A stretch of DNA of 64,000 nucleotides from Mycolicibacterium sp. MU0053 (GCF_963378095.1 NZ_OY726397.1:930001-994000), one strand, 5' to 3'; counted from the first letter of the stretch, positions 43,617 through 52,658 are shown. Numbers and translations: made by a program. Notes: generated by a model from the sequence alone, not told the origin.

Positions 43617-44215
43617 CCGAGCCGGCCGGGCGGGGGCGGCCCCGCGACCGCGAAACCGACCTGGCGATCCTGCGGGCGGGGCTGGAGCTGTTCATCGAGC
43701 GCGGTGTCGAGGGCACCAGCGTGGAGCAGATCGCCAAGCAGGCCGGGGTGGGCAAGCCGAGCATCTACCGGCGGTGGTCGAACAAGGAGGAGTTGATCGC
43801 CGCGGCCATCGAGACGTTGGTGGTCGACGAGGTCCAGTGGGCCTCCGCGGAAGAGGTAGACGCGGAATCGCCCTACGCGCTGGTGGAGGCGGCCATCGAC
43901 AGTGCGGCAGCCGCCGTCACCGCGCCGCAGTACCGTGCGCTGGTGGCCAGGGTGTACGGGTCGGCGGTCAGCCACCCGGCTTTGATGGCCGCGTACTGGG
44001 AGCGCTACATCCTGCCGCGCCGGCAGGTCGCGGCCCGGCTGATCGAACGCGCGCGGGAGGCAGGAACCGTCGCTGCCGACCTCGACGTGGATGTGGCGAT
44101 CGACATGATGGCCGGCGCGGTGGCTTACCGTGTGCTGCAACCCGATCCACCGGATATCGACGAGATGCGGCGGTACCTGCGTGCGGTGTATCGGCAGGTG
44201 GGATTGCTGCCGTAG
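43613..44215 (+). CDS. TetR-family regulator of the FAD monooxygenase operon
   Basis: The 200-aa protein has an N-terminal TetR HTH (LAILRAGLELFIERGVEGTSVEQIAKQAGVGKPSIYRRW), followed by a helical ligand-binding domain resembling the TetR_C group of drug-responsive regulators. Its ATG overlaps the monooxygenase stop as ATGA, giving a self-contained regulator-enzyme pair. It probably binds the AACGGTACCGTT palindrome at the promoter. It is the last intact core gene before the truncated tRNA. Confidence 0.88.
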   Translation: MTEPAGRGRPRDRETDLAILRAGLELFIERGVEGTSVEQIAKQAGVGKPSIYRRWSNKEELIAAAIETLVVDEVQWASAEEVDAESPYALVEAAIDSAAAAVTAPQYRALVARVYGSAVSHPALMAAYWERYILPRRQVAARLIERAREAGTVAADLDVDVAIDMMAGAVAYRVLQPDPPDIDEMRRYLRAVYRQVGLLP

Positions 44216-44267
44216 GCGGAGCCGATGGGGTAGATGACGCGGTCTGAAATAGCATCTGTGCTGCAAT

Positions 44268-44309
44268 GCCCCCATAGCCCAATTGGCAGAGGCAGCGGAC
44301 TTAAAATCC
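44268..44309 (+). pseudogene. Truncated tRNA-Leu (UAA): 5' 42 nt only; probable att site of the genomic island
   Basis: The 42 bases contain the acceptor 5' strand (GCCCCCA), D arm (GCCCAATTGGCAGAGGC) and anticodon loop CTTAAAA (anticodon TAA) with the first three bases of the 3' anticodon strand (TCC). Then similarity stops: there is no variable arm, no T arm GGTTCGAATCC and no acceptor 3' strand in the following 100 bases. The cut falls at the anticodon region, a known crossover site for tyrosine integrases. Confidence 0.85.
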
Positions 44310-44628
44310 TCTGAACTGGGCGTTTGTTGTGTTCGCCCGCGCTGATTGATGACCGAGAAATTGGCCCTAGCTGCGACTATAGCGTTGGGCGTGTTGGTGA
44401 AGATTGGCGAGCAACGAATTACTGCGGTATCTGCTGCGGTACCGACTGCGAAGGACCGCGCAGTCAGCGGCACACCCGGAGGGACGGGGTCACGACTTTT
44501 CGTTCCACCCCGGCAATTCGCCATGTCGAGCTGAATCTGCTCGAGTGTCTCCGACTGCAAACATCAGGACCATCCGGTTACGCGCCGACGATGTTCGTGA
44601 CAACGACGTGCGTCCGCCTGAGCGGCGT
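44310..44628. other. Non-coding stretch right of the truncated tRNA
   Basis: About 320 bases with no convincing gene. Short frames exist on the + strand (for example one of 62 codons from 44346) but none has family motifs and ribosome sites are weak. It lies just inside the left end of the presumed island and may hold integrase arm-binding sites, which cannot be recognised by eye. Confidence 0.5.
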
Positions 44629-45603
44629 TCACGCCAACCGCAGATGGCTCCAATTCAACACCTCGCCGAGGTGTTTCGGGTTAACCCCAAGCTGCTTTGC
44701 GACGTCCTGAGTGCCACCGTGCAGCTCAACGAGCCGCGAGAAAAGAACGCCCGTCACAGGTTGAAATCCGCCCGGCTCGCTTCGACGCCATTTTGACATC
44801 TGGATCTGCAGAGCGCGGTACCGAGCGTCGTCGATGAGCCCGCGTTCATGCGCGCGATAGATGATCGCTGCGACCGACACCCCCCATGTCTGCTTGAGCG
44901 CAATGAAATCGGACAACTTGGGCCTATCGGGCATCGCAGCGTCGAAGTCATCGGGTGGAATCAGCAGAGCGCCTGCGAATAAGTTGGCTTCGCTTTCGAC
45001 CGAGTCGTGGCGTCGATCGTGGAACGCCAAATGTCCGCACTCGTGGCCCAAGCTGAACCGGAAACGGTCGCCGGGAACATTAGGATCGAGTCCTATCACT
45101 GGCACCCCGTTCACCCATGCGGAAAGCCCGTCGAGGCCCGGCAAATGTGGGATCGGAACGAGGCAGACGCCCGCGCGTTCCACCAGAGCCGTCAGATTCC
45201 GGATCGGCCCGGATTCTTCCTGGCCGAGGATCGCGCGCACTTCAGTGGCAGCATCTTCAATTTCGTCTCGGCTGGTGACCGGTGCTCGCCGGCGCAGGAG
45301 GATGTCCGGAGCCTTGGGAGTCGCGTCGACCAGCTCTCCGAAGACTTCTCCGGCCAGGCGGAGAAGCTCCTTGGCTTTCTTCTTCGCCGCGGAGGACGTG
45401 GACGAGCGCGCGCGATGAATGGGCTCAGACATGTCGGGCAGCGTCAGCCTGCGATCGGCATAGCCGAGCGCCGTGAGCTCACCATTGAAACTTCGCCGAC
45501 CGCTTTCAATCGCAGAGACCATGGGAACCGACATCCCTAGCTTTTCCGCCAGGTCTGCCTGGTTAATGCCCTCGATGTCGCGAAATGACCGAAGCCTGTT
45601 CAC
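44629..45603 (-). CDS. XRE-HTH plus ImmA/IrrE metallopeptidase fusion
   Basis: The 324-aa protein has an N-terminal XRE helix-turn-helix (residues about 3-45: INQADLAEKLGMSVPMVSAIESG) and an IrrE/ImmA (COG2856) zinc peptidase domain (about 135-245) with HECGH at 187-191 and the third ligand in ESEANLFA (Glu about 205). A further 80-residue tail ends near HLGEVLNWSHLRLA. Related proteins cleave repressors in ICEs and phages or act in toxin-antitoxin pairs. The GTG start overlaps the preceding gene's stop as GTGA, so the two form one operon. Confidence 0.9.
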   Translation of the reverse strand: MNRLRSFRDIEGINQADLAEKLGMSVPMVSAIESGRRSFNGELTALGYADRRLTLPDMSEPIHRARSSTSSAAKKKAKELLRLAGEVFGELVDATPKAPDILLRRRAPVTSRDEIEDAATEVRAILGQEESGPIRNLTALVERAGVCLVPIPHLPGLDGLSAWVNGVPVIGLDPNVPGDRFRFSLGHECGHLAFHDRRHDSVESEANLFAGALLIPPDDFDAAMPDRPKLSDFIALKQTWGVSVAAIIYRAHERGLIDDARYRALQIQMSKWRRSEPGGFQPVTGVLFSRLVELHGGTQDVAKQLGVNPKHLGEVLNWSHLRLA

Positions 45604-46193
45604 AAGCCCTCGGCCTCACCGAAGTCCACGTCGTCCCCCAGATCGTTAAACGGATCCGGTGCACCTTGATCGAAAGTTAGCCCGCCGCCATTATCTGGTG
45701 AAGGCACGCCCTCGAAGGGCCAGAAACCGACGTACTCAAGACTCCCGGCGGGTATAAGGCGCTTGCCGGTGGCCGCCTGCTTCGATGCGCTCGACCACAG
45801 GTGCATGCCTTCACGTTCGAAGCCGTAAGCCACCATGTTTGGGACGGCGGTTGAGTTCCGAGTGCGGAGTTCGAAGGGAAACGCCAACTGTTCTGGCTGC
45901 CCCATTGCCGCCTCGATTTCGATGGCAGCCTTGCTCCTGACCAGGTAGCTGTCGTTCGCTGTGATATCGGTGACCTGCACCCGTCCCAGCTCGGCGAAAT
46001 CCGGATGGAGCATGAAGCGCTCTGACTGCGTTACCTGTGCCTGCGCGATTGAGCGCATCCAGTGCGACTTGTGCGTGCGCGTGGGTGGAATCCCCCACTC
46101 CTCGGTGAAGCTCCTGGCCCCAGCTGCTGCGCCTAGGTATGCCACAACCAGGATCTGGGCGAAAGGGTCAACCTGATCTCGCTCGAGCTGCAT
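45600..46193 (-). CDS. Unknown protein, partner gene of the XRE-ImmA protein
   Basis: The 197-aa protein is not recognised. It is soluble by composition, starts MQLERDQVDPFAQILVVAYLG and has a conserved-looking block near 125-165 (VPNMVAYGFEREGMHLWSS, SLEYVGFWPF), then an acidic Gly-rich tail (DLGDDVDFGEAEG). It overlaps the downstream XRE-ImmA gene by 4 bases and lies 10 bases behind a symmetric operator, so the pair is co-regulated. Possible roles are substrate, antitoxin or toxin of the peptidase; no motif decides. Confidence 0.75.
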   Translation of the reverse strand: MQLERDQVDPFAQILVVAYLGAAAGARSFTEEWGIPPTRTHKSHWMRSIAQAQVTQSERFMLHPDFAELGRVQVTDITANDSYLVRSKAAIEIEAAMGQPEQLAFPFELRTRNSTAVPNMVAYGFEREGMHLWSSASKQAATGKRLIPAGSLEYVGFWPFEGVPSPDNGGGLTFDQGAPDPFNDLGDDVDFGEAEGL

Positions 46194-46203
46194 GCGAGAG
46201 ATA

Positions 46204-46238
46204 CTACATATGGAGTAGAAATTCTACGGCGAATGTAG
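46204..46238. promoter_or_regulatory. 35-bp nested symmetric palindrome (operator) of the XRE-ImmA operon
   Basis: Outer arms CTACAT (46204-46209) and ATGTAG (46233-46238) and inner arms GTAGAA (46215-46220) and TTCTAC (46222-46227) are all centred on base 46221, with equal 5-base spacers. All 24 arm positions pair. It lies 10 bases upstream of the first gene of the operon. Likely bound by the XRE domain. Confidence 0.8.
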
Positions 46239-46643
46239 CATCTGGCGTGTCATGGCTACTGAGCCGATGCTCCTTCTCGCCACTTCATTACGGCGGCTTG
46301 GTGAAGCCGGAGGTCACCTTCCAATGTGTGGGGCGATCGTACGCATCACGCGTCGATGTCATGACGGCACGGTAGCGGGTCGGCGGTGTCGAACCAGGCT
46401 CGCGAGCTTGAAACCGAACTGACAGAGACGGCGCTTCGGTGTCATTCGTGGCGGCTCTACCGCGATGAGATCTCCGACGTTCTCAGGCCTCGCCACCCTC
46501 GCGACTCCGGCGGCAAGAATGCACCTTCGAACTTCGTCCGTCGATCACCGGCAGACTGTGCTGGCGTAGGTTCCTATTCGTTTAGGGTGAAAACGCCCTC
46601 ACGCTGGACGGCATGTAACGCCGGGCATTGCCCTGTTCGCTTC
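46239..46643. other. Non-coding stretch between the XRE-ImmA operon and the MmpL gene
   Basis: About 400 bases without a supported gene. A + strand frame of 121 codons (46386-46751) exists but overlaps the 3' end of the MmpL gene, lacks family motifs and has a random-looking, Cys/Arg-rich composition. No terminator with a U-tract was found. Confidence 0.45.
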
Positions 46644-49600
46644 TCACCGATCCTGGACCAGCACGTGAGGTGCGTCCTTCATGCCTCCTGCGTTGGTCTG
46701 ACCACGTCGCGGGGCTGTTGCTTTAGTGGGCCACCAGCTGGCTTCGCGTAGGAGTGTGGCGATCGCGGGCACGGTGAGGGTGCGCACGAGGAAGGTGTCG
46801 AGCAGCAGTCCGAAGCCGATGATGAGGCCGGCTTGGACCATGATGGCGACTGAGCCGACCATGAGGCCGAACATGCTGGCGGCGAATATAACCCCGGCGG
46901 AGGTGATGACGGCTCCGGTGTTTGCCACGGTGCGCAGGACGCCGACGCGGATGTTGGTCCCGGATTCTTCGCGGAGCCGTGAGACGAGCAGCATGTTGTA
47001 GTCGGCGCCGACGGCGACGAGGATGATGAACGCCAGCAGCGGTACGGGCCAGGCGATCTCTTGGCCCAGTACCCATTGGAAGACCACAACGCCGATGCCG
47101 AGCGAGGCGAGGTAGTTGAGCAGAACCGTGCCTAACAGGTAGATCGGTGCCAGGAGAGCGCGCAGTAGCAGGACCAGGATGACGCCGACGATGATCGTGG
47201 TGGCGATGGCCAATTGTGCGAAATCCGCCCACAGGAATCGTTGGATATCGGAGTTCACAGCCGGGAAGCCGGCGACGGACACGGTGGCGTCGGCGAGTGA
47301 CGTGTTGGGTCGTGCGGTGTTGGCAATGTCGGTGATGTGGTTGGCGAGGTCCATGGCTTCGACGCTGTAGGGGTCGTTGCTGGTTTCGATCATGAAGCGC
47401 GCGGTCTTGCCGTCAGATGAGAGGAACTGTTTGGCGACGTCGGTAAACTGTCGGTTCTCGAATGCGTTAGCGGGCAGGTAGAACCCGCTTGAGGAGTCGG
47501 AGTCAGCCGCTGCGCGCGAAGAGTTCTGTAGTTGGGTGGCGATCTGGCTCATGCCGGACAGCATTTCGATGTTGCTGTCGGCGAGGGTGCGGACGCCGGT
47601 GGCGAGTGCTTGGGCGCCGGAGGCGAGCTGCCCGATTCCGTCCTGCAGTCGGCGGAGGTTGGTGGCCAGGTCGGCGGGGTTGCCGAGGGCTCCGAATGCC
47701 TTGTCCAGTGAGGCAACCGCGTTTTGGACATTCGCGAGGGTGCCACCGACGGTGGCGTTGGTGGCGGGATCATAGCGGTCGCCGAGGTCGGCGATCTGGT
47801 TGAAGAATCCGCTGTCGCGCAAGGTAACCAGGATCTTCACCTGGTCGCGGATTTGGGCGCATTGTGGGGTGGTGGCACACCACGGTGAGGTGTTGAGGGC
47901 GCCGACGAGTGGGTCGAGCTGGGTGATCGCGTTTTGGGCTTGGTTGGCCAGCGGTCGTAGTCCTGGGCCGGATTGAATGGCTTGGTCGACGGCGGGCGCG
48001 GTGGCGGAAAGCTGTTGCAGCAGCGGCCGGAATTGGTTGACCTGAGTTCCCGCGGATTGGGCTTGGGTGAGGATTCCGGCCAGTGGCGTGAGGGCGGTGC
48101 GCACCGTGCCCTGCAGTTGGGCGAGGCCGTCGGCGAGCTGGTCGGCGCCGCCGGTGAGTTTGGCGAGGTCGTCTTTGCGTGAGTTGCCCTCGGCGACCGC
48201 GCCGGCCATTTTGTCGCCGATCTGGCCGTTCTGCCAGGCCAGCTCTGCTTGGTCGAGGCGCTCTCCGGTGGGGCGGGTGACTCCGGAAACTTTGGTGACG
48301 CCGGGGATTTGGGAGACGCGGGAGGCCATCTCGTCGAGATCGGCCAGTCCTTTCCCGGTCCGCATGTCGGTGGGGTTTTCCACGACGAGGAACTCGGTGA
48401 TGACGACGTCTTTGCGGAAGTGGCGGTCGAGAAGTTGGTAGCCCTGGTTGCTGGCTGTGGTGTCTGGTTGTCCCTTGCGGTCGTCGTAGCTGATTTTGAT
48501 GGTTGTGGCGGCTGCCGATAGGGCGAGCAGGATGACCAGGCTGACGATGAGTAGTGGCACGGGACGGCGGACCACGGCGACGGCGACGCTGTTCCAGTAG
48601 CGGCGGGTGCGATCGGGTTTGGGTTCACCGATGCCGCGTTTGGCGGCTAGCGACAGCACGGGTGGCAGCAGGGTGACGGTGGCCAGAAATCCGAACAGCA
48701 CGGCGATGGCACATGCGGGGCCCAGGGCGGCGAAGACGCTGAGCCGCGCGAAGACCATGGCCAGGAACGCGAGTGCGACGGTGGCGGCGGAGGCGAGGAT
48801 GACGCGCCCGATGCTGGCGGTGGCGTGGATGATGGCCTGATCGGCGGGTACTTCGGCGCGGCGCTGCTCGTGGTAACGGCTGATCAGAAATACCGTGTAG
48901 TCGGTTCCGGCGCCGAGCAGAATCGCCGTCATGAAGGCGACGGTGAACTGGGAGACCGGCATGCCCAACTCGCCGAGGACAGACAGCACACCGCGCCCGA
49001 CTGCCAGGCTCAACCCGATTACCAGGAGCGGCAACAGCGCGGTGAAAACCGACCGGTAGACGATCAGCAGGATCAGCGCGATCATGCCTGCGGTAGCGAT
49101 AGAGATCAGCAGCAGGTCGTGCTCGGCGGAGGCGATCATGTCGCTGAAGGTCGCCGGTGGTCCCGTCACTTGGACGGTCGTGGTCGAGCCGGTGAACACC
49201 TCCGCTGCGATGTCGCGCACTGCGTTCACGGATTCTGAGGCCGTGGGGTCTCCGAGGGTGCCGGTGACACCGACGGGCAGGTACCAGGCTTTGCGGTCGG
49301 CGCTGACTGCCTGGGCTTCGGTAATCGGATCGGACAGTAGGTCCTGCACCAGCAGGACGTGGTTGCCTTCGGCCTGCAACCGGCGCACGAGTTCGCTGTA
49401 GCCCTGCCGGGCAGTCGGAGTCAAGCCATTGGGGTCTTCCATGGCGACGAACACCATGGTTTTCGAGCCTTCTTCGCCGAAAGCGGCGCTCATGCGGTCA
49501 ACCGTCTGCAAGGACGGCGCATCGCGAGGAATGAGGTCCACCGACTGTTGGCGCACCACGGTTTCCAGCTGGGGGAACAGCAGCGCAAGGACCACCGCGG

Positions 49601-49766
49601 CGCCTAGCCATGCCCCGATGACCAGCGCTTTGTGCCGGAGGGTGAATCGGGCTAGCGCTGCCAACCGTTCGCTGTACTCGCGGGTGTCGGCCGGGTCGGG
49701 GGATCCGTTGGCCCGCCGGCCACGGCGCGTGGCCTGGCTTGGGGAATCTGCAGTGCCGTCGGCCAC
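46644..49766 (-). CDS. MmpL-type RND transporter
   Basis: The 1040-aa membrane protein has the MmpL layout: first helix (HKALVIGAWLGAAVVLALLF, about 48-67), a large extracytosolic loop, helices 2-6 with FMTAILLGAGTDYTVFLISRYHEQR (the conserved Asp-Tyr of proton relay), a second large loop rich in Gln/Leu coiled coil (about 470-740), and helices 7-12 with AVGADYNMLLVSRLREE. MmpL proteins export lipids and siderophores using the proton gradient. GTG start with GGAGG 4 bases upstream. A TetR gene lies upstream on the same strand and an operator-like site precedes it. Confidence 0.92.
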   Translation of the reverse strand: MADGTADSPSQATRRGRRANGSPDPADTREYSERLAALARFTLRHKALVIGAWLGAAVVLALLFPQLETVVRQQSVDLIPRDAPSLQTVDRMSAAFGEEGSKTMVFVAMEDPNGLTPTARQGYSELVRRLQAEGNHVLLVQDLLSDPITEAQAVSADRKAWYLPVGVTGTLGDPTASESVNAVRDIAAEVFTGSTTTVQVTGPPATFSDMIASAEHDLLLISIATAGMIALILLIVYRSVFTALLPLLVIGLSLAVGRGVLSVLGELGMPVSQFTVAFMTAILLGAGTDYTVFLISRYHEQRRAEVPADQAIIHATASIGRVILASAATVALAFLAMVFARLSVFAALGPACAIAVLFGFLATVTLLPPVLSLAAKRGIGEPKPDRTRRYWNSVAVAVVRRPVPLLIVSLVILLALSAAATTIKISYDDRKGQPDTTASNQGYQLLDRHFRKDVVITEFLVVENPTDMRTGKGLADLDEMASRVSQIPGVTKVSGVTRPTGERLDQAELAWQNGQIGDKMAGAVAEGNSRKDDLAKLTGGADQLADGLAQLQGTVRTALTPLAGILTQAQSAGTQVNQFRPLLQQLSATAPAVDQAIQSGPGLRPLANQAQNAITQLDPLVGALNTSPWCATTPQCAQIRDQVKILVTLRDSGFFNQIADLGDRYDPATNATVGGTLANVQNAVASLDKAFGALGNPADLATNLRRLQDGIGQLASGAQALATGVRTLADSNIEMLSGMSQIATQLQNSSRAAADSDSSSGFYLPANAFENRQFTDVAKQFLSSDGKTARFMIETSNDPYSVEAMDLANHITDIANTARPNTSLADATVSVAGFPAVNSDIQRFLWADFAQLAIATTIIVGVILVLLLRALLAPIYLLGTVLLNYLASLGIGVVVFQWVLGQEIAWPVPLLAFIILVAVGADYNMLLVSRLREESGTNIRVGVLRTVANTGAVITSAGVIFAASMFGLMVGSVAIMVQAGLIIGFGLLLDTFLVRTLTVPAIATLLREASWWPTKATAPRRGQTNAGGMKDAPHVLVQDR

Positions 49767-49780
49767 TGGACCTCCACTGG

Positions 49781-49813
49781 TAGCGAATCGTATCGATACT
49801 GTCGGTATCGCTA
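49781..49813. promoter_or_regulatory. Operator-like inverted repeats upstream of the MmpL gene
   Basis: Outer arms TAGCGA and TCGCTA enclose GTATCGATAC (49790-49799) and a 17-bp site with half-sites CGATAC (49794-49799) and GTATCG (49805-49810) 5 bases apart. The same half-sites and spacing recur at 56822-56838. It is 14-46 bases upstream of the MmpL start. Binding by an island TetR protein is inferred. Confidence 0.65.
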
Positions 49814-50039
49814 CGCTACTGCATGTAGTGCAAGTTGGTGCGGCCGCTATTCAGTCGGGCCCCGGCCGCCGGTCACAGTCGGCAGAGGAATCGTCGAAAC
49901 TCAGTTGGCTTCTGAAGCCAGGCCGACGTTGTTCAGTCGACGACACTGGCCTTGGCTGCCGTTCAGGGTCTTGCTGTTGCTGGCCCAGACGTTGGCATCG
50001 AGGCACGCACGGCCACATCGCGTAGCGGGCCGCGGGCCG

Positions 50040-50681
50040 CTACCTGTGGGGTCGGGCTTCGGTCGTGGCCGACTGGCCCGTGTTCTGCAGCAGCACGTAA
50101 TTGCCGAGGCTGCCCAGGAAACCTGCGCAGTGCTGAACGAGTTCATCGGTGGTGAACTCCAGTTCTCCGTCGAGTCGGCGGCGCAAGACTTCGAATAGCC
50201 CTCCCACGCCCAAGGTCGAAGCCAAATGGGCAACCCCCACGGCGGAGTCGGCGATGTCGAGGTGGAGTCTGGCCTCGCGCAAGACGAGGTCGGTGAAACC
50301 GGCCATCAGTTCGCTGCGTAGCTCCCGGAGCAGCGGCTCGGTTGCAGATTCCACGAACAGGATCCGACCCAGCCGAGGGTCGTCGTCGATCATGCTGACC
50401 AGCCTGCGGATCGGCGCGTACGCGAGCACCTCCGGTGGCTCACCGGCATCGGGGATCGCGTCGACTATCACCTCCTGGAAGGTGGCATAGAGCTGCTGGT
50501 AGACAGCCCGCAGGAGTGCGTCTCGGCCGGAGAAGTGCTGGTAGAAGTAGCGTGACGTGACACCCGATTCAGCGCAGATGGCAGTCACAGTGGCGGCGGC
50601 AACGCCGCGCGTGCCGATCAACTCCGTTGCGGCCTCGATGAGACGGGTGCGCCGGTTCCGGTGACGCTCCTCGGCGGACAT
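50040..50681 (-). CDS. TetR-family regulator upstream of the MmpL gene
   Basis: The 213-aa protein has a TetR HTH (LIEAATELIGTRGVAAATVTAICAESGVTSRYFYQHF) and a helical C-terminal domain ending near EFTTDELVQHCAGFLGSLGNYVLL. The ATG at 50681 is chosen; in-frame GTGs at 50693 and 50708 are possible. It is divergent from the ferritin-like gene at 50786, and an inverted repeat TCTGAC/GTCAGA lies between them. It probably controls that gene and itself, and perhaps the MmpL gene on the same strand. Confidence 0.86.
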   Translation of the reverse strand: MSAEERHRNRRTRLIEAATELIGTRGVAAATVTAICAESGVTSRYFYQHFSGRDALLRAVYQQLYATFQEVIVDAIPDAGEPPEVLAYAPIRRLVSMIDDDPRLGRILFVESATEPLLRELRSELMAGFTDLVLREARLHLDIADSAVGVAHLASTLGVGGLFEVLRRRLDGELEFTTDELVQHCAGFLGSLGNYVLLQNTGQSATTEARPHR

Positions 50682-50729
50682 CCCGCTATACACCCGCGCC
50701 GAAACCACGTGGATAGCTTGCCATCTAAT

Positions 50730-50751
50730 TCTGACAAGGCTTAGAGTCAGA
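50730..50751. promoter_or_regulatory. Inverted repeat in the TetR / ferritin-like divergent promoter
   Basis: Arms TCTGAC (50730-50735) and GTCAGA (50746-50751) are separated by 10 bases, a span typical for TetR operators. It is 49 bases from the TetR ATG and 35 bases from the ATG of the divergent gene. Confidence 0.55.
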
Positions 50752-50785
50752 TCGCCAGCGTGCCCTTGACGAACGGGAGAACAAC

Positions 50786-51655
50786 ATGAGCGACGATTCG
50801 TCCACACGGCCCACCACGCGGGTCGTCCCGAAGCCCCGCCGTGTTCGATTCGACATGCCTGCTGGAACCAGTCGGCAGCACTTCGTCGACGGCGACTTGG
50901 TGATGAGCCACTTTGTGTCCACCTTGTCGGCCACGTTCCCCGAAGGCGAAGACTTCTTCATCCGGTCAGTCCGCGAGTACCGGGACCACATCAGCGACGC
51001 TGACCTCAAGGAGGCGGTCAAGGGATTCATCGCACAAGAGGCCACCCACCGACACCAGCATCGGCTGCTCAACGATCGGCTCCAAGCGATGGGCTATCCC
51101 ACCGAGGGTATCGATCGGCATATCAAGAAGTTGGTTGGCCGACTTGAGAAGCGTTTTTCTCAAAAGATGCGCCTGGCTGTGACGGCCGCCCTCGAGCACT
51201 ACACGGCGACATTCGCCGAGATCATTCTCACCAGCGACGAAGCTCAAGAATTGATCGGCGACACCGAAGTGCGGCCTATTCTGCTCTGGCACGCACTGGA
51301 AGAATGCGAGCACAAGGCCGTCGCTTTCGATGTCTACGAGACGGTCGGTGGAAGCGAACGCACCAGGGTCTGGGGGATGCGGATCGCCAGCCTCCTCTTG
51401 TTCAGCGAGTTGGTCATCCAGACCACCCGCTCTCTGGCCGGTGACCGTGCCGCCTACAACCCGGTGCGGTTGCTGCGCAGCCTTCGAGCCTTCCGTCATA
51501 ACCCGCTATTCAGCCCAGCAGCAATTGAGCGCTTTCGTTCCTACACCCGCGCCGGATTTCATCCCGACGACTGGGACAGCGCAGAAATCCTCGAACGCTG
51601 GACCAAGGAACTCTTCGACGCCGATGGTGGCCAACAAGTGCGTAGTAACGTCTAG
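50786..51655 (+). CDS. Ferritin-like metal-dependent hydrolase (Metal_hydrol / PF10118-type)
   Basis: The 289-aa protein has a helical fold with conserved metal ligands: FIAQEATHRHQHRLLN (about 83-98; ExxxHxxxH), EHYTATFAEII (about 137-147) and WHALEECEHKAVAFDVYE (about 172-189; ExxxH). This combination is typical of the predicted metal-dependent hydrolase family PF10118, whose substrates are unknown. It is the only gene between the divergent TetR and the convergent alpha/beta hydrolase. ATG at 50786 follows GGGAG. Confidence 0.82.
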   Translation: MSDDSSTRPTTRVVPKPRRVRFDMPAGTSRQHFVDGDLVMSHFVSTLSATFPEGEDFFIRSVREYRDHISDADLKEAVKGFIAQEATHRHQHRLLNDRLQAMGYPTEGIDRHIKKLVGRLEKRFSQKMRLAVTAALEHYTATFAEIILTSDEAQELIGDTEVRPILLWHALEECEHKAVAFDVYETVGGSERTRVWGMRIASLLLFSELVIQTTRSLAGDRAAYNPVRLLRSLRAFRHNPLFSPAAIERFRSYTRAGFHPDDWDSAEILERWTKELFDADGGQQVRSNV

Positions 51656-51767
51656 CTCGACCAGAGCCCGTCGCGGTCAAAGTCGGCCTTAAGCGAAGAA
51701 CAATTCATGGGCTTCGCTCCGCGCTTCTTTCTACTGGCCGCTCGATGGTGCTCGATCACGTCGCGAC

Positions 51768-52658
51768 CTACAGGAAGCTCCGGCCGAGGAACTCGGTGAC
51801 GGCTGAGCCGAAGGCGTCGTTGTCGTCGCCGGCGATCATGTGTCCGGTGCCGGATACGTCGACGGTCTCGGCGTGGGGAACCAGTTGCTTGAACTCGTCG
51901 ACGGTGGCTTGGGAGACCACGTCGGACAACAGGCCCCTTACGAGAAGTGTTGGGGCGCTGACCCGTCGGGCTCCGTCGAGCAGCAGGTGGCTGATTGCGT
52001 CGAATTGCTCCGTTCCCGTGGTCGATTCGTCGCGGAGGAAGTCGAAGTTGGAGTGAATGAATGCCGGGTCCCACCGCCAGATCCAGCGGCCGTCGTGACG
52101 CTGCCGTAGCACCTTCCGCAGGCCGTCGACGTCGGCCGGGCGCGAGCGATGGGGGTTGTACGCGGCGATCACCTCGGCGGCGTCGGAGAGGGTGCCAAAG
52201 CCATCGGGATGTGCGGCCATGAACGTCACCACGCGACGAGCGCCCTGTAATTCAAGCCGCGGGGTGACGTCGACCAGGACGACCGCCGCCCACGACGCCC
52301 CGGATGTCAACAGATGCGTGCCGAGCACGGTCATGCCCCCAAGGGATGCACCTACGACGGCAGGGGCGGTATCGGCGCTGAAGTGCTCACGCACGGCGAG
52401 GAGATCGGTCGCGAGTCGCTCGATGTCGTATCTGCCGGCTGGGTCCCAGTCGCTGTCGCCGTGACCGCGGGTGTCGTAGGCGACGACTGTGTATCCGCAC
52501 GCGTGGAGGCGACGCGCTGAAGTGCTCCACGCGTGCCGGTTCTGGCCGCCGCCGTGCAGGAGCAGCACGACGGGACGGGCGTCCTCGTGGTCGTAGCAGT
52601 CGGCGGCCAGGGTGATCCCGTCCTGGGTTCGGACCCGATGCTGCACGGCGGAGGTCAT
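51768..52658 (-). CDS. Alpha/beta hydrolase
   Basis: The 296-aa protein has the alpha/beta-hydrolase features: VVLLLHGGGQNRHAW (oxyanion HGGG), VVAYDTRGHGDSDW, nucleophile elbow GASLGG (Ser about 105), a C-terminal acid in LLVRGLLSDVVS and His in VSGTGHMIAGDDNDAF. It resembles epoxide hydrolase/haloalkane-type lipases that act on small esters or lactones. It lies head-to-tail with the hotdog thioesterase gene and the P450 on the minus strand, with gaps of 58 bases or more. Confidence 0.9.
   Translation of the reverse strand: MTSAVQHRVRTQDGITLAADCYDHEDARPVVLLLHGGGQNRHAWSTSARRLHACGYTVVAYDTRGHGDSDWDPAGRYDIERLATDLLAVREHFSADTAPAVVGASLGGMTVLGTHLLTSGASWAAVVLVDVTPRLELQGARRVVTFMAAHPDGFGTLSDAAEVIAAYNPHRSRPADVDGLRKVLRQRHDGRWIWRWDPAFIHSNFDFLRDESTTGTEQFDAISHLLLDGARRVSAPTLLVRGLLSDVVSQATVDEFKQLVPHAETVDVSGTGHMIAGDDNDAFGSAVTEFLGRSFL

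Noticed and set aside
44268..44340. Intact tRNA-Leu gene
   Set aside because: The 3' anticodon strand mismatches after TCC, and no T arm or acceptor 3' strand follows.
46386..46751. 121-codon + strand frame next to the MmpL gene
   Set aside because: It overlaps the conserved 3' end of the MmpL gene, has random-looking composition and no ribosome site.
49901..50233. Minus-strand 110-codon frame between the MmpL and TetR genes
   Set aside because: It lies in another frame of the TetR 3' end and the intergenic region and shows no motif.
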